DNA from: Candidatus Zixiibacteriota bacterium
GTDB taxonomy: Bacteria > Zixibacteria > MSB-5A5 > UBA10806
Assembly: GCA_024641335.1 (NCBI GenBank)
Contig: JAHEDG010000009.1
Span: forward strand, 1-64,000
Length of the DNA: 64,000 nucleotides
Direction of reading: 5' to 3'
Shown here: positions 1 through 9,969 of the stretch, piece by piece
How the letters are laid out: every line of letters begins with the position of its first letter
Position numbering within the stretch: position 1 is the stretch's first letter
Translations under genes and position numbers: made by a program
The notes under the pieces: model-generated
What the model was told of the DNA's origin: nothing
Databases searched by the model: none
Seen by the model: only the letters and a program-made list of their open reading frames with translations

Positions 1-981
1 GGTCAGCAGTCCTACCCTCATGGGCAATCGAAGAATTAGGGTTATGAGAATAACCACCAGGAATTTTCCGGCCATTATTGTCGTAAATAGGGAGAGAATC
101 GCCAGGATACCGTCGAAGACTGCCCGAAGATCGAGAAGCATCCCGATAGAGACGAAAAACAGGCTGGCGAACGCTTCTTTCAACGGAATTATGTCGCTTA
201 GGGCCTGATGCCGGTATTCGCCTCTGGCCACAACAAGACCGGCCAGGAACGCTCCTATAGCCAGCGAGATACCGGCCAGGGAAACCAGCCATGCCGTTCC
301 GATGGTGATCAAGAGTACCGTCAATATAAACAAGTGCCTTTGTCTTAATTCCGCCACAAACTTGAGAAGGCGCGGAACGAAAATATAAGCGGCTCCGATA
401 ATAATCAGCAGAATCGCGCAGGCTCTGAAAATATCCGCAATTATAACCGATGCCGAGTTCTCTATCGCTCTTAAGGCGGGAATAATAAGGATCATCGGTA
501 CTACGCTGAAATCCTGAAATAACAGAATCCCGAGCGAGAGACGGCCGTGAGGAGAATCGAGATCTCCCCTGCTTTCCAGCCCCTTGAGAACGATGGCCGT
601 GCTTGAAACCGTTATTAAAAACCCGACGAATATTGCGGCGCCCGAAGCGAGATCGAATATCCGAGCGCTTAGGTAGGAGAATAATATCGTAAGAGCTACC
701 TGTATCAGTCCCGCGGGCAGGGCTTGACGCCAGAGTTGGCGTAGTTTGGAAAGAGGTATTTCGAGACCAATTCCGTAAAGTAAAAGAACGACGCCCATCT
801 CAGCCAGTACAGCGACCTGCCCAGGGTCATTTACCAGGCTCAGAGCATGGGGACCGATTAGAATACCGGCGAAAATAAATCCGGCGATCGACGGAATCTT
901 GATTTTCTGGAACGCGGCCACCACAACGATAGCCACGGCCAGAATTGCCGCGATATCCCTGAGGAAATCTAAATGGTCCAA
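1..981 (-). CDS. Monovalent cation:proton antiporter (CPA2/KefB-like), C-terminus cut by window edge
   Basis: Reverse-strand reading frame open to the edge, probable TTG start at 981: LDHLDFLRDIAAILAVAIVVVAAFQKIKIPSIAGFIFAGILIGPHALSLV...AEMGVVLLLYGIGLEI, characteristic of CPA2 exchangers. Not in the ORF track because it runs off the window. Confidence 0.88.
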   Translation of the reverse strand, partial: MDHLDFLRDIAAILAVAIVVVAAFQKIKIPSIAGFIFAGILIGPHALSLVNDPGQVAVLAEMGVVLLLYGIGLEIPLSKLRQLWRQALPAGLIQVALTILFSYLSARIFDLASGAAIFVGFLITVSSTAIVLKGLESRGDLDSPHGRLSLGILLFQDFSVVPMILIIPALRAIENSASVIIADIFRACAILLIIIGAAYIFVPRLLKFVAELRQRHLFILTVLLITIGTAWLVSLAGISLAIGAFLAGLVVARGEYRHQALSDIIPLKEAFASLFFVSIGMLLDLRAVFDGILAILSLFTTIMAGKFLVVILITLILRLPMRVGLLT

Positions 982-1088
982 CGCCTTTACAGCCTTTTTT
1001 TAAAGAAATGAATCATAAATACCCGGTCCCATTGTCTCATTTCAGATATTTAATTTTAGTCGTTTCGAATAATCCAGACTATTTATCA

Positions 1089-1613
1089 CTAATCGTACTG
1101 AATCATCGAAAACATACTTTTGTTTTTCAGCTTATCTCTTCCTTTGAGAAAAACCAGTTCTATCACAACCGCGATTTCGGCAATCTCCCCGCCGATTCGC
1201 TCCACCAGTTTTGTTGTGGCCGCCAGCGTTCCCCCAGTGGCCAGAAGATCGTCGATAATAACCACCCTCTCCCCCGGCTTGATCGAATCGGTATGAATCT
1301 GCAGGGTCGCTGTTCCGTATTCGAGATCGTAGGATTCCTCCTCGGTTTCCGCGGGGAGCTTCCCCGGTTTTCTGGCGATCACAAAACCGCATCCCAGCCG
1401 ATCGGCCAACGCGCCGCCGAATATGAAACCTCGCGATTCGATTCCGACGATTCGGTCTATCTCCTTATCGCGGTATCGCTGGTGAAGCTGGTCGATAACG
1501 AACCGGAAAGCCTCGCCGTCGTTGATAAGAGTGGTGATATCCCGGAACATTATTCCGCTGATAGGAAAATCGGGGACATTTCTAACCTTGTTTTTGAGTT
1601 CTTCCAATTTCAC
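1089..1613 (-). CDS. apt: Adenine phosphoribosyltransferase
   Basis: PRPP-binding motif VVIIDDLLATGGTLAA, FPISGIMFRDITTLI and GIESRGFIFG; 174 aa. Confidence 0.97.
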   Translation of the reverse strand: MKLEELKNKVRNVPDFPISGIMFRDITTLINDGEAFRFVIDQLHQRYRDKEIDRIVGIESRGFIFGGALADRLGCGFVIARKPGKLPAETEEESYDLEYGTATLQIHTDSIKPGERVVIIDDLLATGGTLAATTKLVERIGGEIAEIAVVIELVFLKGRDKLKNKSMFSMIQYD

Positions 1614-1894
1614 AGTTCAATCCTGAATTCTATATGTTTTCCTGTAAATTCCATCCATTTGACCTCCACTCCGGCCACATGTCCCGAACGCGGCCCGATT
1701 CTCAACTCTTTAAGAAAACCGTTCAACACCCCTTCATCCCCCTCGGCATATGCCTCCACCGACCCATTCGGCAGGTTTCTGACATAACCGGTCAGTTCCA
1801 GATTTTGGGCGCATCGCCGGGTAAACCAGCGAAATCCAACCCCTTGAACAACCCCTGAAACAACCAAATGTAATCCTTTAAGAGAACCGCTCAT
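1610..1894 (-). CDS. Acylphosphatase
   Basis: VVSGVVQGVGFRWFTRRCA...GYVRNLPNGSVEAYAEG signature; internal Met at 1894 preferred over the ORF-track start. Confidence 0.93.
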   Translation of the reverse strand: MSGSLKGLHLVVSGVVQGVGFRWFTRRCAQNLELTGYVRNLPNGSVEAYAEGDEGVLNGFLKELRIGPRSGHVAGVEVKWMEFTGKHIEFRIEL

Positions 1895-1970
1895 TTTGTT
1901 ATCTATCATTCGACTGCGAGTGTCAGTCCTGGCCGAGATCTTTTGTTTTGTCTGATTAATACATTGCCGA

Positions 1971-2429
1971 CTAATGCCTCGATTTGATATCCTCAAGAGC
2001 CTTGTCGACCGCTTCTTTGGGGGTTCGGCAAGGGATCACGCCATCGATATCCCAAGTTCCCAATCCGAATACCGGCTTGCCCGATTGAAGGGCAAAGGCT
2101 ATTTCTGATAAAGTACCATACCGTCCGGAGATGGCGACAATGGCCGAGGCGGTGTTAATAATCACCAGATTTCTGCCGTGGCCAAGGCCTGTAGCGACCG
2201 GAATATCCACATATCGATTAGCTTCTTCGATACGAGATCCCGGGAGAATACCGATAGCTGTTCCGCCACCCTCTCCGGCACCCTTGCATACGGCTTCCAT
2301 CACACCGGACAGCCCCCCGCAAATAAGCGTCGCGCCTGCCTCGGCGATAAGCTTACCGACCTCATAGGCGGTATCGTACGCGTTCCGATCCACCGCAGAA
2401 CTGCCGATTACCCCGATGATTCTCTTCAC
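1971..2429 (-). CDS. TIGR00725/LOG-like (SLOG fold) protein
   Basis: IGVIGSS..., ICGGLSGVMEAVCKGA, GILPG, GRYGTLSEIAFAL nucleotide-binding pattern of the lysine-decarboxylase-like/SLOG superfamily. Confidence 0.85.
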   Translation of the reverse strand: MKRIIGVIGSSAVDRNAYDTAYEVGKLIAEAGATLICGGLSGVMEAVCKGAGEGGGTAIGILPGSRIEEANRYVDIPVATGLGHGRNLVIINTASAIVAISGRYGTLSEIAFALQSGKPVFGLGTWDIDGVIPCRTPKEAVDKALEDIKSRH

Positions 2430-2495
2430 AAGGGTGATTTAATATGTCGGAGCGGGTATGTCAAGCTCAAGCGGACTGGAAATACCCGCGCCGCG

Positions 2496-2876
2496 CTATT
2501 TGCTCTCTTTGCGCCGGACAATGACAAAGGCGATCAGTGCCACCAGGAAAAATATCAGGAGGGCCCAGGCCATGCCGCCGAGTGTGCCGATTATCGTACG
2601 GTAGATCTCCAGACCCCAGAATTGCCCGGTTAGCTCCGGAACGCTTTCCCCTTTTTCAGGCAGAATAAAGCGTTCGAGCTTCCAGATATTTACTCCGGAT
2701 GATATCCCGACTACGAACAGGGCGAAGGTTAGGAATTTACGCCAGGCAATAGCAATCTCTTCTCCGATAACCCTGGTAAAAATGGTGTCGATCGGTTTTT
2801 TGAAAAAGTAGATTACCAGGAAAGCGACGCCAACCGATATGGCCAGAGTTACAACCAATAACAGGAGAAAATCCAT
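2496..2876 (-). CDS. Small membrane protein of unknown function
   Basis: Three hydrophobic segments and a KK/RRKESK tail; ATG at 2876 preceded by GGAGG. Confidence 0.6.
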   Translation of the reverse strand: MDFLLLLVVTLAISVGVAFLVIYFFKKPIDTIFTRVIGEEIAIAWRKFLTFALFVVGISSGVNIWKLERFILPEKGESVPELTGQFWGLEIYRTIIGTLGGMAWALLIFFLVALIAFVIVRRKESK

Positions 2877-2985
2877 AAAAAACCTCCTTCCGAATCGGTC
2901 CCAATCGACCAAAACTTTTCGAATTCATACTATAAAATATGGTGTGACGTAAAGTAAAATTCAACAGTCAACCGGCGAATAAAAA

Positions 2986-3062
<77 letters not shown>

Positions 3063-3171
3063 TACAACAAGCCTATCCCAAGAAGGATAAGCTCACCGCC
3101 ATAACTTAGCGGCATGCTCAAAATAGAAAAGAAGCGGCAAATGTCAATATCAAAAATAGGCTGTCGGCAGC

Positions 3172-3582
3172 TTATATCAGTTGGTCCCGCAGCCGCTTGA
3201 GGTATTCTTGTTGCAAACCGTAAGGTTTCCCTGTTCCGATTCTGGAATTCACCAAAGCTGTTTCGGCTATTATAGCGGTTTCTCCGCCCTGATTGCGGAT
3301 CTCATACGCCAGAACAAAACTGGCCCTGGCCACGCTTTTTACCCCGACATGCACGTCGATTATCTCATCGAAATACAAGGGTTTTTTGTACTCTATATTT
3401 ACTGATTTTATTATAAATTCATACCCTTTTTCCCGCATCTCTCTATAGGAAATACCGGATTCGCGCCAGTACTCCACCCTGGCAATCTCAAGATATGTGA
3501 CGATTTTCGTATGATGGACTACTCCCTGAAGATCGACCTCATCGAAACGGACTCTCCATGAGGTCCGATAGCCGAATTTCAT
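3172..3582 (-). CDS. Acyl-CoA thioesterase, 4-hydroxybenzoyl-CoA thioesterase family (YbgC/FadM-like)
   Basis: RVRFDEVDLQGVVHHTKIVTYLEIARVEYWRESGISY hotdog-fold motif. Confidence 0.92.
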   Translation of the reverse strand: MKFGYRTSWRVRFDEVDLQGVVHHTKIVTYLEIARVEYWRESGISYREMREKGYEFIIKSVNIEYKKPLYFDEIIDVHVGVKSVARASFVLAYEIRNQGGETAIIAETALVNSRIGTGKPYGLQQEYLKRLRDQLI

Positions 3583-5912
3583 TGGCCGACGGCTTTCCTC
3601 TTGAGCCCCGCGACGGTATCGGCGAGCTGCTCAATTCGAAAGGGTTTTTTCAGGACTCGGTCTATACCGCTTTTTTCCACTTCATCGGGATCAGGTTCCA
3701 GTCCCCAGCCGGAAATAAGTACGAATGAAACATTTGGATCTATCGATTTCAGACGGGCGGACAACTGGGCGCCGGATAGATTATCCAAAGCGTAATCGGC
3801 GATAACTATTTCGAAAGGATCTTTGTTATTTGCCGCTTGCTTGAATAGCCCAATAGCCATATCGGAGCTTTCCGCCGCCTCCGAATCGCAGCCTATGCCT
3901 GAAAGCATACCTGTCAGAAGCTCCCTAATAATATCCTGACTATCCACTGCCAATACCTTGGGACGCTCTCGTCCTGGTCTATCTATTTTAACGTCATTGA
4001 TATCGGGAGGAATAACCAGTTTCCATCGGTTGACAATGCGATTTTGTCCGTTATGGCCGTTTCCAAACTCCAGCCGTCCTCCGATAGCTTTTAGCCAATG
4101 AGGCATTTCTTTTTCATCCGGAGCGGGGGAAAGCTTATCGCCGGTTATCTCGAGGTTGATAGCCCTATCCGCTTTTTTGGCGGTAAGAATTATTTTGCCG
4201 CTCTTATCGGCTTTGCCCAGGGCCAGTGTCAGGAATCTCCTGATCGCTTTGGATATGGTCTCGTCGTTATGGGTGGTGGACGGCAGATTATCGTCGGATT
4301 GAAATTCAATTTCGGGGATCTGCTTTTTTGAGTTCGAGACCCGGTCAATAGCTTCATCCACCAATCCCCTGAAACCGTCGGCCTTCTTCCGGCCATGTTC
4401 TTTCTTATATATGATGGAATGGGCCAGGCCGGCGCCGTCAGACGCGGATTTCCGGATTACTTCCAGCCAGCCTACCAGGCTTTTCAAGTCAGAGCCGCTG
4501 TCAGAAGAGGAGTAATCGCCAATCAGCTTTTCCAGATCTCCGGCTATCCTCTCAAGAGTTCCGGAGACTTTCCCCGCTAATTTAGCAGCTTCTTTCGGAG
4601 ATATCCCGTTGGATGCACGGCTTTCGGCCGGTTTGATCGCGGGAGATTCTAATAAGCTTGAAGGCAGATCAGCTTTCATTAGTTTTGAAAGACCATGCAC
4701 TATCCGGCCGGCGTTATAGAAGAACTCGAAATCAACAGTCGATCTACGGCGGCTTTCCAACCGGATAAACATCCGGTAGTTCTTATCAGGCAGGCAACAG
4801 AACAGATATGGACGGCGTTCCACGAATTCTCTGAATGGGGGCGGCTGATCCCAGGCCAGTATCCCGGATGGCACCGTTTCGAACTCATATTTTAAATCAC
4901 TATTGCGGGTCAGGGCCTGACCGATAGTTTCGGGCTCTGATGAAAGGGAGATCCGCCAGCTATCTTCGTTTTTTACGGCAATATCGAACCTGTCCCCTCC
5001 GAGTATCCGGGTTAGTGACCAGGCCACGCCTCGAGCAACACCCTCGCCGGAGCGGGCAATTTTCGATTTGATATAGAGTTCGTCTCCCAGCGAATTCAAC
5101 AACGCTTTCATGTTATCGGCGGAGGTCAACGTGGTTCGCATCCGGCGGCCCAGCACCAGGGCGGCTCCAAGCTGTTCTCCGAACTGTTCGAGCAGATCGA
5201 CTTTTAGTTTTCCCGGCCGGTAGGCGCCCTTTCCAAAAAGCGATGCCACTCCCCAATGTTCTCCCTCGGAGATGACCGGTATCAGTGCCGCGTGAGTGAA
5301 TTTATCGATGCGGCCGCCGAAAAATTCATAATCGGGGCTGAATCGGAGATTTCTGATGATCAGCAGACGTTTATTCTTTGCTGTCCTGCCGATAGCGGTC
5401 TGATCCAACTCCAGTGTCTCCATTCGTCTGGCCAGCCTGGCGCTCAAGCCGTTATAGGAGCCCAACACCATATTCTGCCGGGCGGTATGGAAGATATGAA
5501 TCGCCCCCGCCGACATCCCCAGCATATTGACCATTTTATCCAAAGAGAAGTTCAAAAGCTCGATCAAGCTGCCGCTGGAAGCGGCCAGCTGGGTTATTTC
5601 GCTTATGGCCCGCTGCTGACGTTCCTCGGCGATTATGGAATCGTAGGACGATTTATCATAGAAAATAGCGGCAATTCTGGCAATTATCAGTAAGGCGAAT
5701 CCGGCCAGTAAGGCGATATGAAAGTAAGGCAATGCCTGTAGATCCTGATCGAACAGGGTTACGTAATTAAATAAAATCAAACCGATAATCAGAGATAAAT
5801 TTCCGGCGGTCCAGAAAAGATAAAATAGCAAGCGTCTTTCGGTCCGACCGGAATCCCAGAAAAACAGGGCCGAAAGGGACAATCCGGCTGCCGACATCAA
5901 ATAATAGCTCAT
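3579..5912 (-). CDS. GAF-domain signalling protein with degenerate kinase-like region and C-terminal response-regulator receiver
   Basis: N-terminal hydrophobic segments; GAF-like region; C-terminal VLAVDSQDIIREL...VIADYALDNLSGAQL...VLKKPF receiver motifs. Confidence 0.8.
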   Translation of the reverse strand: MSYYLMSAAGLSLSALFFWDSGRTERRLLFYLFWTAGNLSLIIGLILFNYVTLFDQDLQALPYFHIALLAGFALLIIARIAAIFYDKSSYDSIIAEERQQRAISEITQLAASSGSLIELLNFSLDKMVNMLGMSAGAIHIFHTARQNMVLGSYNGLSARLARRMETLELDQTAIGRTAKNKRLLIIRNLRFSPDYEFFGGRIDKFTHAALIPVISEGEHWGVASLFGKGAYRPGKLKVDLLEQFGEQLGAALVLGRRMRTTLTSADNMKALLNSLGDELYIKSKIARSGEGVARGVAWSLTRILGGDRFDIAVKNEDSWRISLSSEPETIGQALTRNSDLKYEFETVPSGILAWDQPPPFREFVERRPYLFCCLPDKNYRMFIRLESRRRSTVDFEFFYNAGRIVHGLSKLMKADLPSSLLESPAIKPAESRASNGISPKEAAKLAGKVSGTLERIAGDLEKLIGDYSSSDSGSDLKSLVGWLEVIRKSASDGAGLAHSIIYKKEHGRKKADGFRGLVDEAIDRVSNSKKQIPEIEFQSDDNLPSTTHNDETISKAIRRFLTLALGKADKSGKIILTAKKADRAINLEITGDKLSPAPDEKEMPHWLKAIGGRLEFGNGHNGQNRIVNRWKLVIPPDINDVKIDRPGRERPKVLAVDSQDIIRELLTGMLSGIGCDSEAAESSDMAIGLFKQAANNKDPFEIVIADYALDNLSGAQLSARLKSIDPNVSFVLISGWGLEPDPDEVEKSGIDRVLKKPFRIEQLADTVAGLKRKAVGQ

Positions 5913-6046
5913 GGCGAAAGTATGGGATGGAATTCAAAATATTGTCAACCGAATTTTGGCGTTTAATGTCCTGCTTGAAGCGGAATTTCCATCGACCATA
6001 ATCCGGGTCCCGGCGGGATAAAAAAGGCCGAGCCCCAAAAAAACAG

Positions 6047-6075
6047 TTGCCATTTAGAGAACTTTCTCTTATAGA
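6047..6075 (+). promoter_or_regulatory. Sigma70-type promoter for the arsR/ATPase unit
   Basis: TTGCCA (6047-6052), 17-nt spacer, TATAGA (6070-6075). Confidence 0.6.
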
Positions 6076-6080
6076 ATCAT

Positions 6081-6104
6081 ATTAATATATATAGATATAT
6101 TAAT
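6081..6104. promoter_or_regulatory. Inverted-repeat operator candidate for ArsR/SmtB-family repressor
   Basis: ATTAATATAT-ATAG-ATATATTAAT, perfect 10-bp arms immediately downstream of the promoter and 10 nt before the arsR ATG. Confidence 0.65.
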
Positions 6105-6114
6105 GGGAGGAAGA

Positions 6115-6465
6115 ATGACCAGAGAAATAGTCGAATATCTAATCGCGGATCAGGAAAAAGCGGCCCGAATCAGGCGTCGAATAGCCCCGGACAGCCCTCA
6201 CAAGAGAATGGCGGAATTGTTTCAGGCGCTCTCCGATCCAACTCGTTTAAAGATCGTAAGAGCTCTTGAAATGGACGAACTATGTGTTTATGATATAGGG
6301 GCTTTGCTATACTTAACTCAACCATCTGTTTCACATCATTTGAAGATCCTGCGGCAAGTCGGAATAGTCAAATATCATCGAAGTGGGAAAACCGCTCTCT
6401 ATTCATTGAAAGAAAACCGTGTCTCGGCCCTATTAGCTCTGGCGGGAGACTATATCAGGGAATAA
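6115..6465 (+). CDS. ArsR/SmtB-family transcriptional repressor
   Basis: Winged-helix ALSDPTRLKIVRALEMDELCVYDIGALLYLTQPSVSHHLKILRQVGIVKYHRSGKTALYSL with ELCVYD metal-site-like motif; ATG at 6115 preceded by GGAGGA. Confidence 0.95.
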   Translation: MTREIVEYLIADQEKAARIRRRIAPDSPHKRMAELFQALSDPTRLKIVRALEMDELCVYDIGALLYLTQPSVSHHLKILRQVGIVKYHRSGKTALYSLKENRVSALLALAGDYIRE

Positions 6466-6539
6466 CCTATCAGTTTATGGACCATTAAATCAATTTATTT
6501 TGATTTGTTAGGTGAATCGAAGACGCTAATCAAGGGGCC

Positions 6540-8885
6540 TTGTTGGATAATCAAGATAGAATCGGCAACCCGAAAAAAATCGGAATCAAACTGAAAATAA
6601 CCGGGATGGATTGTCCCGACTGCGCTTTGACTATCCAAAAAGATATCGCCAAATTGCCGGGTGTGATCTGGGTGAATGTGGATTTCATGAGCGGTATTCT
6701 TACAGCCGAAACCTCCAATCAGGAGGCTCTGGAAATCGAGCGCGCGGTAAAAAAGATAGGGTACGATGCTCGGGCTGATTCAGGCTCGAGCTTGAAAAAA
6801 GCTGCGCTTTTTGTGCCTGATATGGACTGCCCCGATGAGGAAAAAACAATCAGGGCTGCTCTGGCGGAGATGGACCATATCGCGGATCTTCAATTTAATC
6901 TTTTGGAACGAAAAATCTCGATTCTTTATGGCGGGGCTATCTCACCTGTTATAAACGCTATTAGAAAACACGGCTTTGATTGCCAGGTTATTGACCCCGC
7001 GAACAATAAGCGACCAGCGACAAGCTCAAGCCTGAAGTCTTGGTCTGTAGCTGTATCGGCAACGCTGATAGCGATCGGCGGGGCGCTTTATTATCTGGAT
7101 ATTTCCGGATTAATGTTTAAATCGATCATCCTGGCCGGGGCAGTGATCGGCGGCTGGAGAATAGCCTATAAAGGTATCATGGCGGGCCGTAAGCTTCGAC
7201 TCGATATGAACTTCCTGATGTCGGCCGCGGTAATCGGGGCGATGATTATCGGCCAATGGCTGGAAGCGGGAGCGGTAATTGTCTTGTTTTCTCTTGCCCA
7301 GCTATTGGAATCATACAGCCTGGACCGGTCGAGGAAAGCGATCAGAGCCTTAATGGACCTCTCCCCCAAAACGGTTAGAATAAAATTCGAGGACAGGGAA
7401 GCAACAGTTCCAATCGACGAAATCAATATCGGCGATATCGCCATCGTAAAACCTGGTGAGCAGATTCCTGTAGATGGCAGGATTCTCTCGGGCAGTTCAC
7501 TGGTCAACCAGGCGAATATTACCGGGGAATCGATGCCGGTATCCAAGGCCGTGGGAGATTTGGTTTTCGGCGGCACAATGAACGGCGACGGAGCGCTGGA
7601 AATAGAGACTATTCATGCTCCCGGCGATAACACGCTGGATAAGATTACTCATCTGATCGAAGAGGCTCAATCGCGACGCGCGCCGTCACAGGGATTCGTC
7701 GACCGATTTTCGGCTATATATACGCCGACTGTTGTTGGTTTGGCCCTCCTGCTGGCAATAATCCCTCCCCTTATCATGGGAGCGGATTGGTTCGAATGGA
7801 TCTACCGAGCGCTGACTCTTCTGGTGATCGCTTGCCCCTGCGCGCTGGTGATTTCCACACCGGTTACCATAGTTTCAGCTCTGGCCGCCGCGGCCAGAAA
7901 CGGGGTCTTGATTAAGGGCGGAGCCTATATTGAGAATCTTCATGGAGTTAAGGCGGCTGCCTTCGATAAAACAGGGACAATTACCCAGGGAAGGCCGACG
8001 GTAATCGATGTAGTCCCTCTGAATCAAATGTCTGAAAGCGAACTTGTAAGAATAGCGGCATCGATAGAAAAACGAAGCCAGCATCCTATCGGCGCGGCTC
8101 TAATCGATTACGCGGAGAAATCCAAAATCGAACTAAGGAATACGTCTGATTTTAAAGCTATTTCAGGCCGAGGGGCATCAGGGATATTGGACGGTACGCT
8201 GGTTTTCGCCGGAAATTATTCTCTGTTTGAGGAAATGGGTATCTCCGATGAAACTGTAGCCGCTCGATTGGAACGGATGGAATCCGAATCCAGGACTGTA
8301 ATACTGATCGGGACAACGGAAAAAATCCTGGGTTTGATTTCCCTGGCCGATGAGATTCGACCGCGATCTGCCGAAGCGATATCCCAGCTTCGTTCCAACG
8401 GCGTGGGCCATATCGCCATGCTGACCGGCGATAATGATAAAACCGCTCAAGCGGTCGGCCTTAAGATAAAGGCGGACGAGATATATTCGGCCTTGCTCCC
8501 TGAGATGAAAGTCGAGGCTATCGAAATATTGAAAAGAAAGTACGGATCGGTAGTTATGGTTGGCGACGGTGTCAATGACGCGCCGGCCCTGGCCTCTTCG
8601 ACCATAGGCATTGCTATGGGAGCCGCCGGATCGGATGTGGCTTTAGAGACGGCCGATATCGCGCTTATGTCGGACGATCTGATGAAAATTCCCTGGGCCT
8701 TCAGACTGTCGGGAAAAGCCAGACGGATCATAATAGCCAATATCGTCATGGCTATAGGAATCAAAGCTATATTCATTGTTCTGGCCGGGCTTGGCCTGGC
8801 CACGCTCTGGATGGCGGTGTTTGCTGATATGGGCGTTTCGCTTTTGGTGATATTAAACGGGTTGAGAGCCTTGAGAGTAAATTAA
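6540..8885 (+). CDS. P1B-type heavy-metal ATPase (Zn/Cd/Pb-type, ZntA/CadA-like)
   Basis: HMA motif GMDCPDCA, second MDCPDEE module, TGESMPV, CPCALVIST, DKTGTITQG, GDGVNDAPAL. TTG start likely. Confidence 0.96.
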   Translation: MLDNQDRIGNPKKIGIKLKITGMDCPDCALTIQKDIAKLPGVIWVNVDFMSGILTAETSNQEALEIERAVKKIGYDARADSGSSLKKAALFVPDMDCPDEEKTIRAALAEMDHIADLQFNLLERKISILYGGAISPVINAIRKHGFDCQVIDPANNKRPATSSSLKSWSVAVSATLIAIGGALYYLDISGLMFKSIILAGAVIGGWRIAYKGIMAGRKLRLDMNFLMSAAVIGAMIIGQWLEAGAVIVLFSLAQLLESYSLDRSRKAIRALMDLSPKTVRIKFEDREATVPIDEINIGDIAIVKPGEQIPVDGRILSGSSLVNQANITGESMPVSKAVGDLVFGGTMNGDGALEIETIHAPGDNTLDKITHLIEEAQSRRAPSQGFVDRFSAIYTPTVVGLALLLAIIPPLIMGADWFEWIYRALTLLVIACPCALVISTPVTIVSALAAAARNGVLIKGGAYIENLHGVKAAAFDKTGTITQGRPTVIDVVPLNQMSESELVRIAASIEKRSQHPIGAALIDYAEKSKIELRNTSDFKAISGRGASGILDGTLVFAGNYSLFEEMGISDETVAARLERMESESRTVILIGTTEKILGLISLADEIRPRSAEAISQLRSNGVGHIAMLTGDNDKTAQAVGLKIKADEIYSALLPEMKVEAIEILKRKYGSVVMVGDGVNDAPALASSTIGIAMGAAGSDVALETADIALMSDDLMKIPWAFRLSGKARRIIIANIVMAIGIKAIFIVLAGLGLATLWMAVFADMGVSLLVILNGLRALRVN

Positions 8886-8934
8886 CGGGCGAGGCGCGGG
8901 AATAGCCCCGCCCCGCCCGCGATCACCCTGTTAC

Positions 8935-9969
8935 CTAACGAGGTTTTTCCTCTTTCTTAATTTCTATATCGATTTTCCTTTGACCGTCGGCTTCCCTGGT
9001 CACGGTTACATTGGGATCCTCGATTCCTCGCGACTTTAACTCCTTTTCGATCTCGGCCTTTATCTCGGCCTCGGTTTTGCCTTCAGTCGCGACAGTGATT
9101 TTTTCGGGGGAATCAAAAGAAATTCTATCCCCTTTAACCGCGATCTCCATTTCTCGTTTTTCCTGAGCGGTAGCGCTCGAATCGCTAATACCTATCTTGA
9201 TTTCACGCATCCCGTCGGCTTTAGTCGAGACATCGATTACCGGATTATTTACGCCCTGGGATTTTAATTTCAATTTGATATCCGCTTTGATTTCCTCATC
9301 GGTTTTTCCTTTGGCGTCGATCTCGATTTTATTCAGTTTGTCTCTGGCCTGCGCGTAGAGACTTCCAGACACCCGCTCCACGTCGGTCGTTATAACCGGG
9401 ACGTAATCCGATCCCGAAACAGCGGCGACTACCGCGGCCGTCTCCCTGGCCGCCTGCCGGGTAGGCAGATTTGAAATCCTATAATCGTAAGCGGAACCCG
9501 TAAATGATGCCGATACAACGGTCTGATCATAACCTAATGATTTTACCGCCTGTTCGACAACTGTCTTCGAAATGCCGCTCTCCGAAGGGATGCCGTAAAA
9601 CAAGACGCTGTAACCCGAGATCCGATTATACGGAATCGGTATCAAGAGAAGCAAAATAAAGGCAAACAGCCCCATAGCGACCGCTATGCTGAAACGTGGG
9701 TGTCCGAAAATTTGATTTTTTAAATCAGACATAAACGATTTCTCCTTTTTTGATTCATCCGATAGAAGACCTGCTACCCGTGATTTCACACTCTCGAACC
9801 GGGTTGCGGGCTCCGAATCATCGCCGCGAAGTGAAGTCATAACCGATTCCAATTTCCTCGCGGCCATCGCCTCCCGCGCGCAGGAGGGACAGCGATTAAT
9901 ATGCTCGATCAATTCGGAATCGTCGGTATCAGATTCATTCAGGCGACGTTTCGCCTCGCGGCAACGCAT
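8935..9969 (-). CDS. Zinc-finger (zf-HC2) anti-sigma factor with repeated extracytoplasmic domain
   Basis: N-terminal HINRCPSC (HxxxCxxC), single TM IAVAMGLFAFILLLLIPI, two C-terminal GKT(D/E)xEIKA repeats; downstream of an ECF sigma gene. Confidence 0.85.
   Translation of the reverse strand: MRCREAKRRLNESDTDDSELIEHINRCPSCAREAMAARKLESVMTSLRGDDSEPATRFESVKSRVAGLLSDESKKEKSFMSDLKNQIFGHPRFSIAVAMGLFAFILLLLIPIPYNRISGYSVLFYGIPSESGISKTVVEQAVKSLGYDQTVVSASFTGSAYDYRISNLPTRQAARETAAVVAAVSGSDYVPVITTDVERVSGSLYAQARDKLNKIEIDAKGKTDEEIKADIKLKLKSQGVNNPVIDVSTKADGMREIKIGISDSSATAQEKREMEIAVKGDRISFDSPEKITVATEGKTEAEIKAEIEKELKSRGIEDPNVTVTREADGQRKIDIEIKKEEKPR

Noticed and set aside
1008-1787. 259-aa plus-strand ORF
   Set aside because: Antisense to apt and acylphosphatase, whose products are clearly recognisable; no family signal of its own.
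8886-8934. GC-rich sequence between the ATPase and anti-sigma genes as a terminator
   Set aside because: Arms do not pair well enough and there is no clear T-run; left uncalled.
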